Assembly: GCA_958510825.1 (NCBI GenBank)
Contig: OY294049.1
Location: 34,004,774 to 34,068,773 of the forward strand
Direction of reading: 5' to 3'
Origin: Brachypterus glaber
Taxonomy: Eukaryota > Arthropoda > Insecta > Coleoptera > Kateretidae
Length of the DNA: 64,000 bases
Shown here: positions 12,042 to 24,171 of the stretch, piece by piece
Numbering within the stretch: position 1 is the stretch's first letter
Layout of the letters: each line of letters begins with the position of its first letter
Notes under the pieces: generated by a model
Databases searched by the model: none
The model's input: only the letters and a program-made list of their open reading frames with translations
What the model was told of the DNA's origin: nothing
Made by a program: the position numbers and the translations under genes

Positions 12042-12222
12042 AAACAAGCCGTGAAAATATGTAATGCTACGCATTCCAGCATATACTATTTACAGTAAAT
12101 GGTATATTGCATTTTCCCAAATATTTAAAAAAATAAAAAATAAATAATTTTTTGTCTAGGACGATTTTTGAAAATTCGCAACTACCGTATAATACTATTC
12201 TAGCGTAGACGCTGTGAATAGT
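12042..12222 (+). repeat. Dispersed repeat family X, internally deleted copy
   Basis: Has both family X ends: ACAAGCCGTGAAAATATGTA, then ATGCTACGCATTCC on the left, and GTCTAGGACGATTTTTG, then CTACCGTATAATACTATTCT on the right. The central part present at 39.7-40.4 kb is missing. Confidence 0.7.
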
Positions 12223-14820
12223 ATAATACAGACCAACAATATATAGACACATACTAATAGTGGTAGGTATTTTGGAGTAATACACAATTGACGTTGTGTG
12301 AGACCGCTCGAGCATTGCCTATATCTAATCGAAAGTTAAACGCACGGTATTTTTACCTGGATGACTATAGTAGGTACCTAATTATAAAATGAACATGAAA
12401 ACTAGAAGTGAAAATGATAATATATTATGAAAATCACTGTTATGCATCCTATTAAATCTGGGCTAATTCATAAGTGAAGATGCAGAATTATGAACGCGTT
12501 GCATGGTATCATTATAAAAGTAATCAAAACATCACTGCGGTGCGTTTCACTATGATTTATAGTGGTAAAATTTATTTCTACGGCCTATATAATTTAAACA
12601 TAATTTGAAACTATTATAGGTACAGATACAGTTATGTCATACTATAATTTTAGTTTTTTTTTGACGGGGGGAAATTTTGCTGTGACGTTTCGACGATGGA
12701 TTTTCGATGTTTTCAAACAAATAATTAAAGAGTTGAAAAATTAATTAATAAAGGTAGACAGGCCTAGAATGAAACACCTTTTACAAATAAGATGAATTCA
12801 TCTTCAACCTTAAGGAAGTAGAAATTAAAAATTCCCTAGGGACAATGTAGTATGGAGATAAATGACAGAAATTCCACCATAATCAAATCAAACCTTACAT
12901 TCTACATTTTTACATTTTAAATGTAAGTTCCTAAATATTTAGTATCTCGTATAATAGATACTGTAACTATGTATGCAAATAATTATATTTAACTATTTCC
13001 TTCTTAGTCCTCATATTAATTTCCCTTTCAAATTATTATTTTAAAATTAATTATTTAATCTGGTAAAAAGTGAAATGCTAATACTATTTATTATTTAAAT
13101 ACAATTTATACCAGATGTAAGTAAATAATGAATATGTAACATATGTTTTAATCTAAAGTATAGACTTTAGAGTCCATTCAAAAGATGATAATACCAATAA
13201 TTTTTCAATTTTTTTTTATTTTTGGTTTTTCAAAAAAATATCTCTAAAAAATGTATTTTTTATTTGTTTTTTGAAGATTAATTTTCTTCAAGTATTTGGG
13301 AAAATGCAATAAACCATTTGCTGTGAATAGTATATGTATAATGGAATGCGTAGCATTAAATATCTTCATGGCTTGTTATTAAAGCTATCGAAATAAAATC
13401 TACACCCAACATGCTATAAGTGTGCCTGAACCAAAGTTTCCAGGCAGTTTTTATTTTTGGGATACATTAAGGCACATCCAGAGGCTCGCATGACTAGCAT
13501 AATACATAACAATACGTCATGTATCTTGTGCGCTGGCTTATAACCCGCATAAGAGGCTGTGGATAGGCACTTAGCTAAAAACTTATAGGAAGTCATCTTT
13601 CAGCAGGTTAGAGAATACTGCAGAATACTTGTATCTGAGTGTATCTAAATGTATACATCATCTATACATCTACCATTTGCATTTATATAATTAGATAAAG
13701 ATCTAACTATAAATTTGCTGTATATTTTCTACGTAAATTTTCTTTACATTCCTATAATTCAAAGCTATATGTAATCAATGTGTTCTCTTCAGACAACACT
13801 TAGGCAAGAACGGAAGAAATTTTATTTAATTGCAAAATGTCCTTGAAAATGTCCTTATCATTTTTTCTGTTTTGTGGTAGTTTTTAATATAATTCAAGAC
13901 TGGAAGATGAATGTAAAAGGGATTATAAAATTCAATAAGAGTTTGAATATGAGATTTATTACTGTTTGTAGATTTTAATGTCCTTCCAAAGGGTTTTAAG
14001 ATTTATCGAATCCCAAAATTATCTTAATCATACCTAGGAATGTCTCACTCTAAAGTTTATTTTTTTAAGGCAGTTATTTTAAACCTTCCCGCTTGTAAAC
14101 AATCTTGAAATTACCATAGCAACGTAAGATACGCATGCGTCGTAAACGAAATGACTAGGCCCAATTTACACAACCGTAAAACTTTGACGTGCCATTAACG
14201 AGAACAAAACAATGGTTTATTCCTCTAAATTATTGGAATAAAAGCGATTTTATAAGCAAATTTTGTTTCTACAGGAACACAAAAGTGTTTTTAGCAACAG
14301 CTTTATCAATTCTCTTTTTTTACATCAAAACATCATAAAAACAAAGTAAGCAAACAAAAATTATAAATTTTGGTTATGTTGACATTCAAAACAAGCCACA
14401 TGCTTCAGTGTAAATCAGACTTTGTGGAGTATTTAGCGGCAAATTTAAAATAACTATACATTTAAAAAATAAACTTTAGCGAAAACTATACTTCACACGT
14501 TTTTCTGTATTATTATGTTATTTTAGTATTGTTTTTAGTTTTCAACTCCTTGTTTAGACAAAAAAATTCCTTTTTGATTTTCTAGATAAGAATTTCCTTA
14601 TTTTTGTCTTTAATTTAAAATTCTCATGAACGCCATACATATGTATATGATTCTTCAATTATCTAATTAGTATATTTTAATTATTATAATTATGTGACTT
14701 TTGCAATAATATATTATCTAATTAATTTATCAACAAACAATATAGGTTAAAACAATAGTGCAGTATACTGTTTATACATATTGTTAAAAAAAATTAATGA
14801 AGAACATTATTATTATTATC
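12223..14820. other. Intergenic, one repeat fragment, no gene seen
   Basis: A minus-orientation terminal fragment of family X lies at 13318-13380 (GGGAAAATGCAATAAACCAT, then GCGTAGCATTAAATATCTTC). A copy of the GAGGCTCGCAT / CATCCAGAGG motif seen at the left edge occurs near 13450-13500. Nothing else is assignable. Confidence 0.5.
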
Positions 14821-15278
14821 TATAAAGAAATTGCACTGCTCTACTACAGAATTTTCACAATCAAAGGTGCTGGCTTCGAGACAATTTTTTTGTCCGCCTG
14901 TGTATCTAGATATAGATAATTCTTATCAGATCACAGGTCTGCACCGCACCGACTAGTCGGTGCCAACATCTAATGTGTAGTACCTTTGTGCAAACATTAG
15001 ATGGCGCCACCAATTTGTACGCTCTCGGTACAGTTATACTTATTTTTGATAAATATAACTGTATCGAGAGCGTACAAATTGGTGGCGCCATCTTATGTTT
15101 GCACAAAAGTACTACACATTAAATGTTGGCACCGACTAGTCGGTGCGAAAGCCACCATACCAATATATGCTCACTGATAATCGCAAAAAAGCGTGAAATA
15201 GCAGCTATATGACATTTTGACAGGGATTTTCTCATTGATTGTGAAAATTCTGTAGTAGAGCAGTGCAATTTCTTTATA
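14821..15278. mobile_element. Composite foldback with a 200-bp inner hairpin
   Basis: Outer arms at 14821-14862 (TATAAAGAAATTGCACTGCT, then CTACTACAGAATTTTCACAA) and about 15237-15278 are inverse copies. Inside, about 14945-15148, is a second near-perfect hairpin containing CACCGACTAGTCGGTG at both bases of the stem, plus ATGGCGCCACCAATTTGTAC and its inverse. The structure is non-coding; ORFs on either strand are products of the symmetry. Confidence 0.85.
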
Positions 15279-15640
15279 GATTTTAATAGTTTGCCATCTA
15301 TAAGGCACTAAACTTTATTTTCATTTATTATTATTATTATTTAAATTAGTTTAATATGTTTTTATCAATTATTTTTATACTAGTATCACAAATACCTTTT
15401 TAATGCAACATTTTTTCTCTGCGACTGTCACGTTTTATTAATATTTATCTTAAACATTTCTATATTCAATAAGAGATACTTCTCCGGTTGAATGTCATGT
15501 AAAATTACTGAACAATGTACACTCGTGACGAATACCAAATAAAAATACTCCGACCAAAATCCCAAAATTTAGGTATGTTCTCGGGTATATTCTTGTATAA
15601 TATTACATTATACCCACACGTCTTACGATAGATATCCCCA

Positions 15641-16885
15641 GGATATACTTTTGTTACTAAACGTGAAGTCGAGCGACTTCCGAAACCGTATATCCCATTT
15701 GGAAAATCCAAACCTCGTATATCCCAAATGTCTTTCGTGTGTCCCAGGGACGTTCCGGGGGGTATATCCCGGGGACATACTGCCCCCAGCGATATCCCGA
15801 AAGGACATCCCCGGGACATCCCTGGAATGTAAGGACATACCGTATATCCTTGGGATATACGGTCAGAATACCCTTAGGACATACTTTTCGGGATATCCTT
15901 GGGATATACGACTAATGTCCCGGACATGCGGTATTTAAAGGACATTCAGAGGATATCCGGGGATATTGTGTTCTATATGGATAAAAACAAAAATAAATGT
16001 CTAAAATTGACAATGAAATAAAATTCAATATTTATTCCCAATTTATTCATAAGAAATAAAACGATGAAGATGTCACTTTCGGATTATGTCTCGGATTATG
16101 TGATTAGCATAAAATAATTTAATAAACGAAGAATTTTATTAAAACCAGGACACTCTTAAAATTAAAATAAATATGCAATTTTTCAATCTTTCAATTTGGG
16201 TATACAGATAAAACTGTTTTTTACTATCAAATTATTCAATAGCCCATATAGCAGACAATATGCCCCAGATATCCTCTCAATGTCCTTTTAATGTCGGATA
16301 TACCGGGTCATTAGTCGTATATCCCAAGGATATCCCGAAAGGTATGTCTGGCCGTATATCCCAAGGATATTCGGTATGTCCTACTTACATCTCAGTGACG
16401 TCCCGAGGGGATGTCCCATGGATGTCCTTTCGGATGTTCCTGGGATAACCTACGATGGCTTTTCCTTCATAATTTTAAATTTACCGCGTTTTTCGTGACT
16501 TTAATGGCGGATGTAATTGGCGGATGTTATTGTCGGTGTTTGTGGTCTGTTTATGTGCGTAAGTTTTTCCACAGTTATTATTAAATATTTATATTCTGTT
16601 TTCCACTGTTGGACAATTTAGTATTATTCCTCCCTGATATATATTTCGTAGATAAGTAAGTTACTAATTATGTACAAATGTCCCCAAAAAAAGTGGCGAT
16701 CAAATAGTTTAATAGTAAAAGCAATATTATTTGATAGCCACTTTTGTCGGGGACAGTTGTACATAATTAGAAGCTATCTTAAGGACAGACGTACATATAT
16801 ATCCTCAGGACATACCTTCGGGATATCCTTGCGATATACGGCTCGGAAGTCGCTCGGCTTCCCGTTTAGTAACAAAGTATATTCT
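15641..16885. mobile_element. TIR element filled with GGATATCC/GGACATAC repeats
   Basis: Terminal inverted repeats: TTGTTACTAAACGTGAAGTC, then GAGCGACTTCCGAAACCG near 15651-15690, matched by CGGCTCGGAAGTCGCTCGGC, then TTCCCGTTTAGTAACAA near 16839-16876. Inside each end lie many degenerate copies of a roughly 20-base unit built on TATATCCCAAGGATATCC and GGACATACC, at about 15690-15970 and 16260-16450, and again near 16800-16835. The unit is self-palindromic, so ORFs through it are artefacts. The middle, 15980-16250, is AT-rich and unrelated. I know of no element family with this arrangement. Confidence 0.75.
16672..16760. mobile_element. Nested hairpin MITE
   Basis: TGTACAAATGTCCCC, then AAAAAAAGTGGC and ATCAAATA on the left are mirrored by TATTTGATAGCCACTTTTGT, then GGGGACAGTTGTACA. 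It sits within the larger GGATATCC element near its right end. Confidence 0.8.
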
Positions 16886-17207
16886 GTTTTTATAGAGCAA
16901 AAAGTACAAACGCTATATTAGATCCCTGTTCCCTCTCATAGCGCATCGTATTTTACGTTTGGCCCGGTATACGTATACAACCTTGAGGGTGAATAAGTTG
17001 ATCGCAAAAAAATAGTTTTATCTGTATAAATAAAATGTTGTTGTTTGATTATTCATTTGGTTATTTTTTTCCGCTCGTCCATTTATATTATATAGCTCGA
17101 AATTGCGGTCAAATAAATAATCATCATTTATTATCTATTTTTCTTTTATTAAAATTAATGTCAAATCAAAGAAAAATATTTTTTAATAAAAACCATTCCA
17201 AACCAGC

Positions 17208-17830
17208 TGAACAGTTGCTAGCACCTTGTCAAAACATCGGCACTAGGCACTAATTTGAAACGTTATGAAAAGGAAAGTTGTGGGATCACGTAAATAGGCA
17301 ACCATTAATACACCTGCATAATTTATTAAAGTTTGAAAGTCTGTATCTCCAAAATGTTATATTCTAGCAAAAAAAACTGTATTTAACATTTTTTTATAGG
17401 GCTTAAAAACAGCTTTCATTTAAAATATGATTTTTTGAAATCGGGTTAAAAGTAAGTGAGATATGTTAAAAAAACGTTTTATTGCTTTAAACGCCAATAT
17501 CTCGAAAACAATGCATTTTAGAAAAAAATAGTTTTTAACATTTTTTGACCAATTTAAAATTATCTTTCATATAAGTGCTAAATTAATAAAATACAATAAT
17601 AATTGCCTTAATTATAACCAAAAAACGCTAAAAATTGCAGTTTTACCCCATTCTTACCCCCAAAATCTAATCAGCTATTCGAAATACGATAAGAAACCAT
17701 ATGCAAAAAACCGCTTGTCGATATCATTTAGAAATGGAGTTATCGTGTTTAGAGACAGACAGATACGATAAATACGTCGGCACTCTTAGTAGCACTAAGT
17801 GCCGATGTAAAAACGTATTTAGAAGCGGTG
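17208..17830 (-). repeat. Dispersed repeat family Z, copy 1
   Basis: Bounded by ACATCGGCACT near 17236 and AGTGCCGATGT near 17805. The internal landmarks CAAAATGTTATATTCTAGC, CCCCAAAATCTAATCAGC, AAATACGATAAGAAACC and ATGGAGTTATCG all recur in the opposite orientation at 60.6-61.07 kb. Non-coding. Confidence 0.75.
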
Positions 17831-18284
17831 TTTTGTAATTTGTAACTGAATATTCAGTTTACTTTTTACACTGATCACTTTCATTAGCAAAATTTTAACG
17901 CTTAAAATATTAACTTGATTAATATGTAAATTTAAACATTAACTGGGTCGATATTCATAGATTTTCGTTCGACCAGAGATTTATTATGTCCATTTGAATC
18001 TGGACTGGATGTAGGTCGACGCAGTATAGTCGATTAGTTGTTAATGTTTACCATAAAATAAATATCACAATCTAGATCACATTTAAAAGTAAAAGCAAAA
18101 TCAAGATGCCAAAAACCTTATGGACCCCAGCGACAAGGACTGAAAGTTTAATTAATTTCTCACGTCGAGTACATCAACCAACCACGTCAAAAAAGTTGGA
18201 AAATAGAAGGAAAGTTTGAAAAAATTGGTATTTTTGCAAAAAGTATGCGAGTATGACCCACACAGATTTTTTTAGTGTTTAGTA

Positions 18285-18490
18285 ATACTAGTGATAAATT
18301 GGCAAGTGATTAATTACTGCCAATGATTTATCTTTTAAGTAATTTATTACTAGGTAATATAAATTTATTATTGGCAGAAATTAATTACTTGCCAAATTAT
18401 TACTAGTTTTAATTTTCACTACTAGAAATTTATTATTGGCAGTAAGTTATTACTTGTCACTTTATCAGTAGTTTGATTTATTACTACTCG
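18285..18490. repeat. Imperfect hairpin cluster (TTACTAGT / TTGGCAAGT)
   Basis: Repeated phrases TAATTACTTGCCAA, TTATTATTGGCAG and ATTACTAG occur in both orientations and can fold into a multi-arm hairpin. This is probably a decayed AT-rich MITE. Confidence 0.5.
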
Positions 18491-18516
18491 ATATTATGTA
18501 TAATTTAGGATTTTTT

Positions 18517-18930
18517 GACATGGTTAGAAATTTTTTGGCACTTCCAGTTTCGCCGGATATTAATCGGACTTTCGATTTTTAAATGGAACACATATTTTTA
18601 CATATTTTGATTCAGAAATCAATTCTGACAACAAGCATGTGTCACTTGTCAATTTTTGACGGGTCATGTCATTTTTTATTTAAATTTTTATTTTAAATCT
18701 AGAGTGCCTTAAATTAGCTTATTCGCTTACTTTGGTCCATAAGTCATTGTTTTCAAATGGAAAGAGGGTGGCTCATTACGTTAAAATGAAAGAGAATTTT
18801 CTTGCGAACATTTTGATACCACACATGAATAGTTTATTTGGAAGAACTTGGAATTAAAACACAAAGTATTTAAATTTCGCCGGAAATGCCAAAAAATTTC
18901 TAACCACCTTCCTGTAACACCCGGTATACT
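18517..18930. mobile_element. TIR element, about 400 bp
   Basis: The left end GGTTAGAAATTTTTTGGCA, then TTCGCCGGA, is mirrored by TTCGCCGGAAATGCCAAAAA, then TTTCTAACCACC on the right. ACACCCGGTATA immediately follows. No ORF. Confidence 0.6.
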
Positions 18931-18931
18931 A

Positions 18932-19232
18932 TTCATCGCATTTTCCCAAATACTTAAAAAAAAAATAAAAAAAAATAGATTAAAAAAACGAAAAGTTAAA
19001 AAAAAATCAGAAAAAAAAATCAATTTTTTTTTAATTTGTATTTTTGCGTGAAAGGAAAAGTTAAAAAAATACAACCACGCACGGACGGGCGGATTTTTTC
19101 TTATTTTCTTATTTTTTCATGAAATACATTTGAATCCAGGACTTTTTTGTCTAGGACGTTTTTTGGCGATTTTGGGAAATTCGAAACTACCGTATAATAC
19201 TATTCTAGCGCTACGCGTTGTAAATAGTATAA
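18932..19232 (+). repeat. Dispersed repeat family X, copy 3
   Basis: Starts near CATCGCATTTTCCCAAATAC, passes an A-run and ACGGACGGGCGGATTTTTTC, and ends TCTAGGACGTTTTTTGGCG, then AACTACCGTATAATACTATT. The lysine- and phenylalanine-rich ORFs here are homopolymer artefacts. Confidence 0.65.
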
Positions 19233-20562
19233 TAAACAAAAGTATATGTGCATATTTAATTTCCCACAGATGCTTATTGTTTTTTTGTTTAATTTAATTT
19301 GCATTATCAAACATACTTAAAAATGCTAAAACAGTGAGTAGCATTGTTGAATGTCAAACACTCACTCCTTTCCGCCGCTGCCGGCCAAAAGCAAGTTTTT
19401 TATCTCTGGTTTTCTACGCTTGCCATATGTTACAATGGTCGGAATTTAACTGGTCCAAAATTAAGTTGTAAAATATTTATTGTTCTTAAATGTAGGGTAA
19501 GATATTAACAATTCTTTTATTTCTATTTTAAATAAGTGCACTTCTAAAACGCCCAAACCCACTGGTTCAAGAAATCCACAGATACGATCCGAGCGAAATG
19601 TGAGGGTTAGATTTGCCGACTAGCAGAATGTTTTCCTACAAATAGTTTATTTGCGCTCCTATAGTAGAGGTAAGTAATTTTTTCTGTGTGAGGTCGTACT
19701 TTGTGGACCGAAACGGAGCTTGCATGGCATTCTTATGTACTATGCTTGTTACGCGAGCCTGTGGATATGCACTAAGCCATGTCTTATGATTATGCGAGCC
19801 TGTGGATAGCGCCAAAACCAATACATCATCGAGTGAACTCATTAACGGACTCGAGTTTTAGAGATGGCTCTTGTTAGCGTTGAGTACAAGTTAGTTTTTT
19901 TTTGTATAAGCTATTTTTTAAAAATTATTATCCTAGTGTAAAAATGATTTTAAAAATTCCACGGCCTTCTTATTAAAAAATAATAAAATAAAATTCTTGA
20001 AATTGACAATTTTATTTTTTTTAAACTCAATTATTTTAAAAACCGCTAAAGGGATCTATCAAGCATTTTAAAATGTGCCTTTTTTAAAACCATACAACTT
20101 TTCCCATTAAAGTTTTTCTCTAAATTGGATACTACTATATATCGACCGACTCGGCTTCGTTGAGACACCCTGTATATATATTAAATATTATTATTAATTT
20201 AATGATATTATAACAGATAGGTATCTATAGTTATATTAAAAAATTAAGCTTGTAACACCTTCAATATATTTCGTAACGAAAGTAATAATATTATACCTAT
20301 GGGTTTGGTCCAAAACACATTCTTAAAATAACTTAGAAGATGAATTAGGAGCGTCTAAGAATGTGAAACGTAATGTTTTCTATCAGCAATTTAAATATGT
20401 AATCACACTAATATCTTTAAAAATACATAAATTTTAAATCATCATTAGAATGGACAATAAAAGACAAGTTAAGAAATCAACGAAATCACATTTGTAAAGA
20501 AGAAATTTTCAATAGTTGCCGTAAAACGTAGGAGTTGCCCCTTGCTGGCAACTAATTATTAT
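19233..20562. other. Intergenic, no gene seen
   Basis: Near 19735-19815 there are two copies of GCGAGCCTGTGGATA, the motif also present at the left edge and near 13.46 kb. GAGACACCCTGTATATATAT at 20160-20180 resembles one end of a CACCC-ended insect element. No other structure is assigned. Confidence 0.45.
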
Positions 20563-22190
20563 CAGGGCCGTAAACAGAAAAAAATTAATCTAGGGGGGGC
20601 TCAGCCCCCAGGGTGGCACCCTCAAAAATAAAATCTTTGTCCCTGACGGTTTCAACCAAAACTTGGCGCCCCTACGAAAAAAATAAAATTGGCGCCGAAA
20701 AAAATACCTTCATGAAAAAAAGCTTTGTACCTGACGGCTTCTAACAAACTTGGCGCCCCCTACAAAAAAAAAAATTGGCGCCCCAAAAATTACCTTCAAG
20801 AAAAAAATCTTTATCCCTGACGGTTTCAACCAAAACTTGGCGCCCCTACAAAAAAAAATGGCGCTAAAAAAATACCTTCATGAAAAAAAGCTTTGTCCCT
20901 GACGGTTTCTACCAAACGTGGCGACCCTGCAAAAAAAAATTGGCGCCCAAAGTTAGGTGACTTAAAAAATACCAGTGGGGGCTCAGCGAAAAAGCCCGGG
21001 GGGGGGGGGGTCCAAACGAAAAAGTTATGAAGGGTTAAACTTTTTTTTTATTCGCAATCCTTTTATTATCATTGATTTAAATAGAAAAAACGTAAACCAT
21101 AATAAAAAGTAAAAATTTATAAAAAATAAAAAGCAAACAGCAATTTTAACGGGAACTTACGAGTTGGTACTTCTATTCGCAAGATTAACATTCCAATATT
21201 TCATTCAAAAGATTTATGTAAGTATTATTAATTCGATTCGTTTGGTCACTAGTAGGTTATAATGTACACAGTCAGACAGAAATAGGTTAAAAAAATTGTA
21301 AATGGCGGTTCTACGTCGAAAAATATGAAAACAGTTCGAAATACATACATATGTAGGTCCTAACAAGGGGTGAAAAAAACTGCACACCTGAATTCTTTCT
21401 AGGAGGCATCCAAACCAGGTAAACTGTAGCTACCTAAAAAACCATCTTCATCATTTGTTTTTCATATTTTTTGGATTTACAATCACCCCTTAAAAACTTA
21501 TTATTTCTATTTCTGAAATACACTGTATAACATATAATTATTAATATTCAGGAAAAACTGTAACTAATTTATCAATAAAAATCTTACATTTAGGTATTCT
21601 TGTATTAATGTACAGTAGGTAAATTATTTATTTATTTAAAATAAATATTTTGTATTATAATTAAAAACATTTTACGGCTATATATATATTATATAGCTAT
21701 AGCTATATATATATATTATTTGGACTTAATCCAAACATAATGTAGACAGTAATGACATTATAAGCGCTCCGTTAAACAATATTTTAACTTACACACACTT
21801 TTAAGTGTAAAATTTAAATCTTTTACTAAGTGAGTCTAAAGCTTTTTTTTAGAAATTTTTAAACTGAATATATACTTAGATAGATAGATTTTTAATAGAT
21901 TTTTTTCAATAAATAATTTTATAAAAAAAACACCCGACCGTCAGGGACAAAGCTTTTTTCTTGAAGGTAATTTTTGGGGCGCCAATTATTTTTTGAAGGG
22001 GCCCCTAGTTTGGTAGAAACCGTCAGGGACAAAGCTTTTTTCAGGAGGGTATATTTTTTGGGCGCCATTTTTTTTTGTAGGGGCATCAAGTTTTGGTTGA
22101 AACCGCCAGGGACAAAGATTTTTTTTTGAGTATTTTTCGGGGATGCCTGGGGACTGAGCCCCCCTAGATTTTTTTCTGGTAACGGCCCTG
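20563..22190. mobile_element. 1.6-kb TIR element with subterminal tandem repeats
   Basis: Inverted ends: CAGGGCCGTAAACAGAAAAA, then CTAGGGGGGGCTCAGCCCCC on the left, and GGGACTGAGCCCCCCTAG, then AACGGCCCTG on the right. Directly inside each end are three or more tandem units of roughly 110 bases carrying CTTTGTCCCTGACGGTTTC and TTGGCGCC, in opposite orientation at the two ends (20620-20960 and 21935-22135). The middle, 21000-21900, is AT-rich and non-coding. The minus-strand ORF over the right array comes from the repeats and is not a gene. Confidence 0.85.
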
Positions 22191-22683
22191 CTGCCACTAC
22201 GTGCTGTAAAGAATATAATAATAAACGTTAAAAAGTAAATTTAAAAAATATATAACTTATTTCTCAATGGTGTGTAAGCCAAATAATCTTTTGAATACAT
22301 CAAGTCTAAGAATATTTTAGTAGAGGCACTTCCTGTATATGCCAGATGATAATAATCTTAATAAAAATACTGAAGGTAGTTCTTCTAGCGTGACAATTAA
22401 AAATTTCTGGAAAATCGTTAAATATAAGTCCACATTTAACTAAGGGTGGGCCTAATGTGGGCAGGCGGCCCCCAATAAATTTTCGAGTAGGCGAATTTAG
22501 ATCCGAGTTTGCAAAATTTTAGAAGGAAACTTGTAAAAGACGAGTTCGAAAATTTTGAAGAGTGATGAGCTTTTTTAGTCATCAGTTTTATGGAGGGGGG
22601 AAACTTGTAGCAGTTGGCTTTGTACAAATAACTCTCAATATTTCTTCTTCAGGCCGTCCCTGAATTTAACAATTACATATAAG
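22191..22683. other. Intergenic, nothing seen
   Basis: No coding or repeat structure that I can support. TCAGGCCGTCCCTGAATTT near 22650 resembles a repeat boundary but has no partner. Confidence 0.4.
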
Positions 22684-23096
22684 CAGTAGTCGGCGTAAAC
22701 TCAGTTATGACTCATCAACGTTGAAAATGAACACAGAAACATAGGCTTACGGAATAATTTTGCGTAATTATGAGGGAAATTTTTATAATCGAAACATTTG
22801 ACGACTAATTTGTTACAACAATATTGACTTTTTACATATTAACTATACATATGTATATACCGATATATATCGGGGTTTTTCAAAGAAAAAACCGACATTC
22901 GATTTTTATCTTTTAAGAATACGGAAGTTTTTAATTTTTAATTATCGATAACTTTTTTCCCATCTTACTCGTTTAAATTGAATCATTAAAAAAAAATCAA
23001 GATAAAAAGAAATAAAAATGTAAATATTTAAAACCTCGCGTCAACGCTAGAGTCGACGCGGACCCTATGCGAGGACTGGAAATTCGCCGAGTACTG
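22684..23096. mobile_element. hAT-like MITE with perfect 8-bp target duplication
   Basis: TIRs CAGTAGTCGGCG and CGCCGAGTACTG bound a 413-bp non-coding element. The flanks are CATATAAG on both sides (22676-22683 and 23097-23104), an exact 8-bp target site duplication. Eight-base duplications with CA..TG termini are characteristic of hAT transposons. A second copy of the same sequence lies at 29423-29796. The inside includes GTAAACTCAGTTATGACTCA, CATTCGATTTTTATCTTTTA and ACGCTAGAGTCGACGCGG. Confidence 0.9.
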
Positions 23097-23648
23097 CATA
23101 TAAGCTAAATGTTAAATTTAAATAAATTACAAATAAATTAAAACTATTATTAAAATAATTATAAACGGCAAAAAATAATAGTAGCATTCTTACAAGCAAT
23201 TAAAAATAGAATTTTTTAAAATTTATTCAACGAATATTCTAATGGTTTTATGGATTGATTTCTTAATTAACTATAGTTAGTATAGCTCGTACAATGCATC
23301 ATGAACGTCCAGCATTGAGTACGCATTAATATAACTCCACCCTGCCCCATCTTAGGAACATGTTTTTAATTATTATTGGAATTTAATGCGTTCCAAATAA
23401 AATTTTGACAAAAATAATGCTTTTAAAATGGGTTAAACATGTTATGAAATATTTTTACACTTTATTTTCTTATCAACGTAATATGTTGATAAGAATTTTG
23501 TGAATAATAACGAACGAATGAGAAATTAGATTGATTAAAAAATAATACCTGTTGGGTGATAATTTTTAATCGGAAAATGCATTGTTCCTAAAACGCAAAT
23601 AATATTCATATTCATATGAATCATAAAATTTGATATTACTTTCAAGTA
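23097..23648. other. Intergenic, nothing seen
   Basis: AT-rich, no supported gene. A palindrome TTATCAACGTAATATGTTGATAA at about 23470-23492 is notable only as a small inverted repeat. Confidence 0.4.
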
Positions 23649-24171
23649 TACAGGGTGTTTCATAATTATTGTGACGAACTGATAGGGGTTGTAGACGGTA
23701 TCAAAATAAGCAAATTTGCCTTATAAACCCCTATCCGGAAATTGCCGTTTGGGCTCCAGGAAGAAAAAAAGAAAAATAGAAATTTTTAACAGGTTATTGA
23801 TACAGCTTCAATATATGTGTATACACTACTTTTTTTGGTGCTTGGGGGTAGTTTAACCCTCTTTTTGGGGGTGGATTTTTATCAAATCCAAGGGTGATAC
23901 CCCTTTACAAGTTTTTTAACTTTCATATTACAGAAAAATGTGTTTTTTAAATATTTAGATTTTTTTATTTTTTAAGCCCTTTAAAGGGTTAAAAAATTAA
24001 AAATTGTATTTGATGAAAATCGACCCCTACAAGTGGGTTAAACTACCCCCAAGCACCGAAAAAAGCCCAAACGGTAAATTTCCGGATAAGGGTTTATAAG
24101 GCAATCTTGCTTATTTTGATACCCTCTATAACCCCTATCAGTTTGTCACAATAATTATGAAACACCCTATA
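23649..24171. mobile_element. Foldback element with CAGGGTGTTTCATAATTATT ends
   Basis: Near-perfect inverted arms of roughly 110-150 bases: CAGGGTGTTTCATAATTATT, then CTGATAGGGGTTGTAGACGG on the left, and CCTCTATAACCCCTATCAG, then AATAATTATGAAACACCCT on the right. The inner parts also mirror each other (CCCTATCCGGAAATTGCCGT / ACGGTAAATTTCCGGATAAG; GTTTAACCC / GGGTTAAAC). TA-rich flanks. No ORF. Ends of this type are very common in insect genomes. Confidence 0.85.

Noticed and set aside
13414..13596. Minus-strand ORF of 60 codons
   Set aside because: Overlaps a dispersed motif (CATCCAGAGGCTCGCAT) also present at the left edge and near 19.75 kb, so it is repeat sequence.
15505..15938. Overlapping ORFs on both strands of about 70-105 codons
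   Set aside because: They arise from the palindromic GGATATCC repeats, which suppress stops in several frames.
21919..22197. Minus-strand ORF of 92 codons
   Set aside because: Made entirely from the tandem units of the TIR element at 20.56-22.19 kb.
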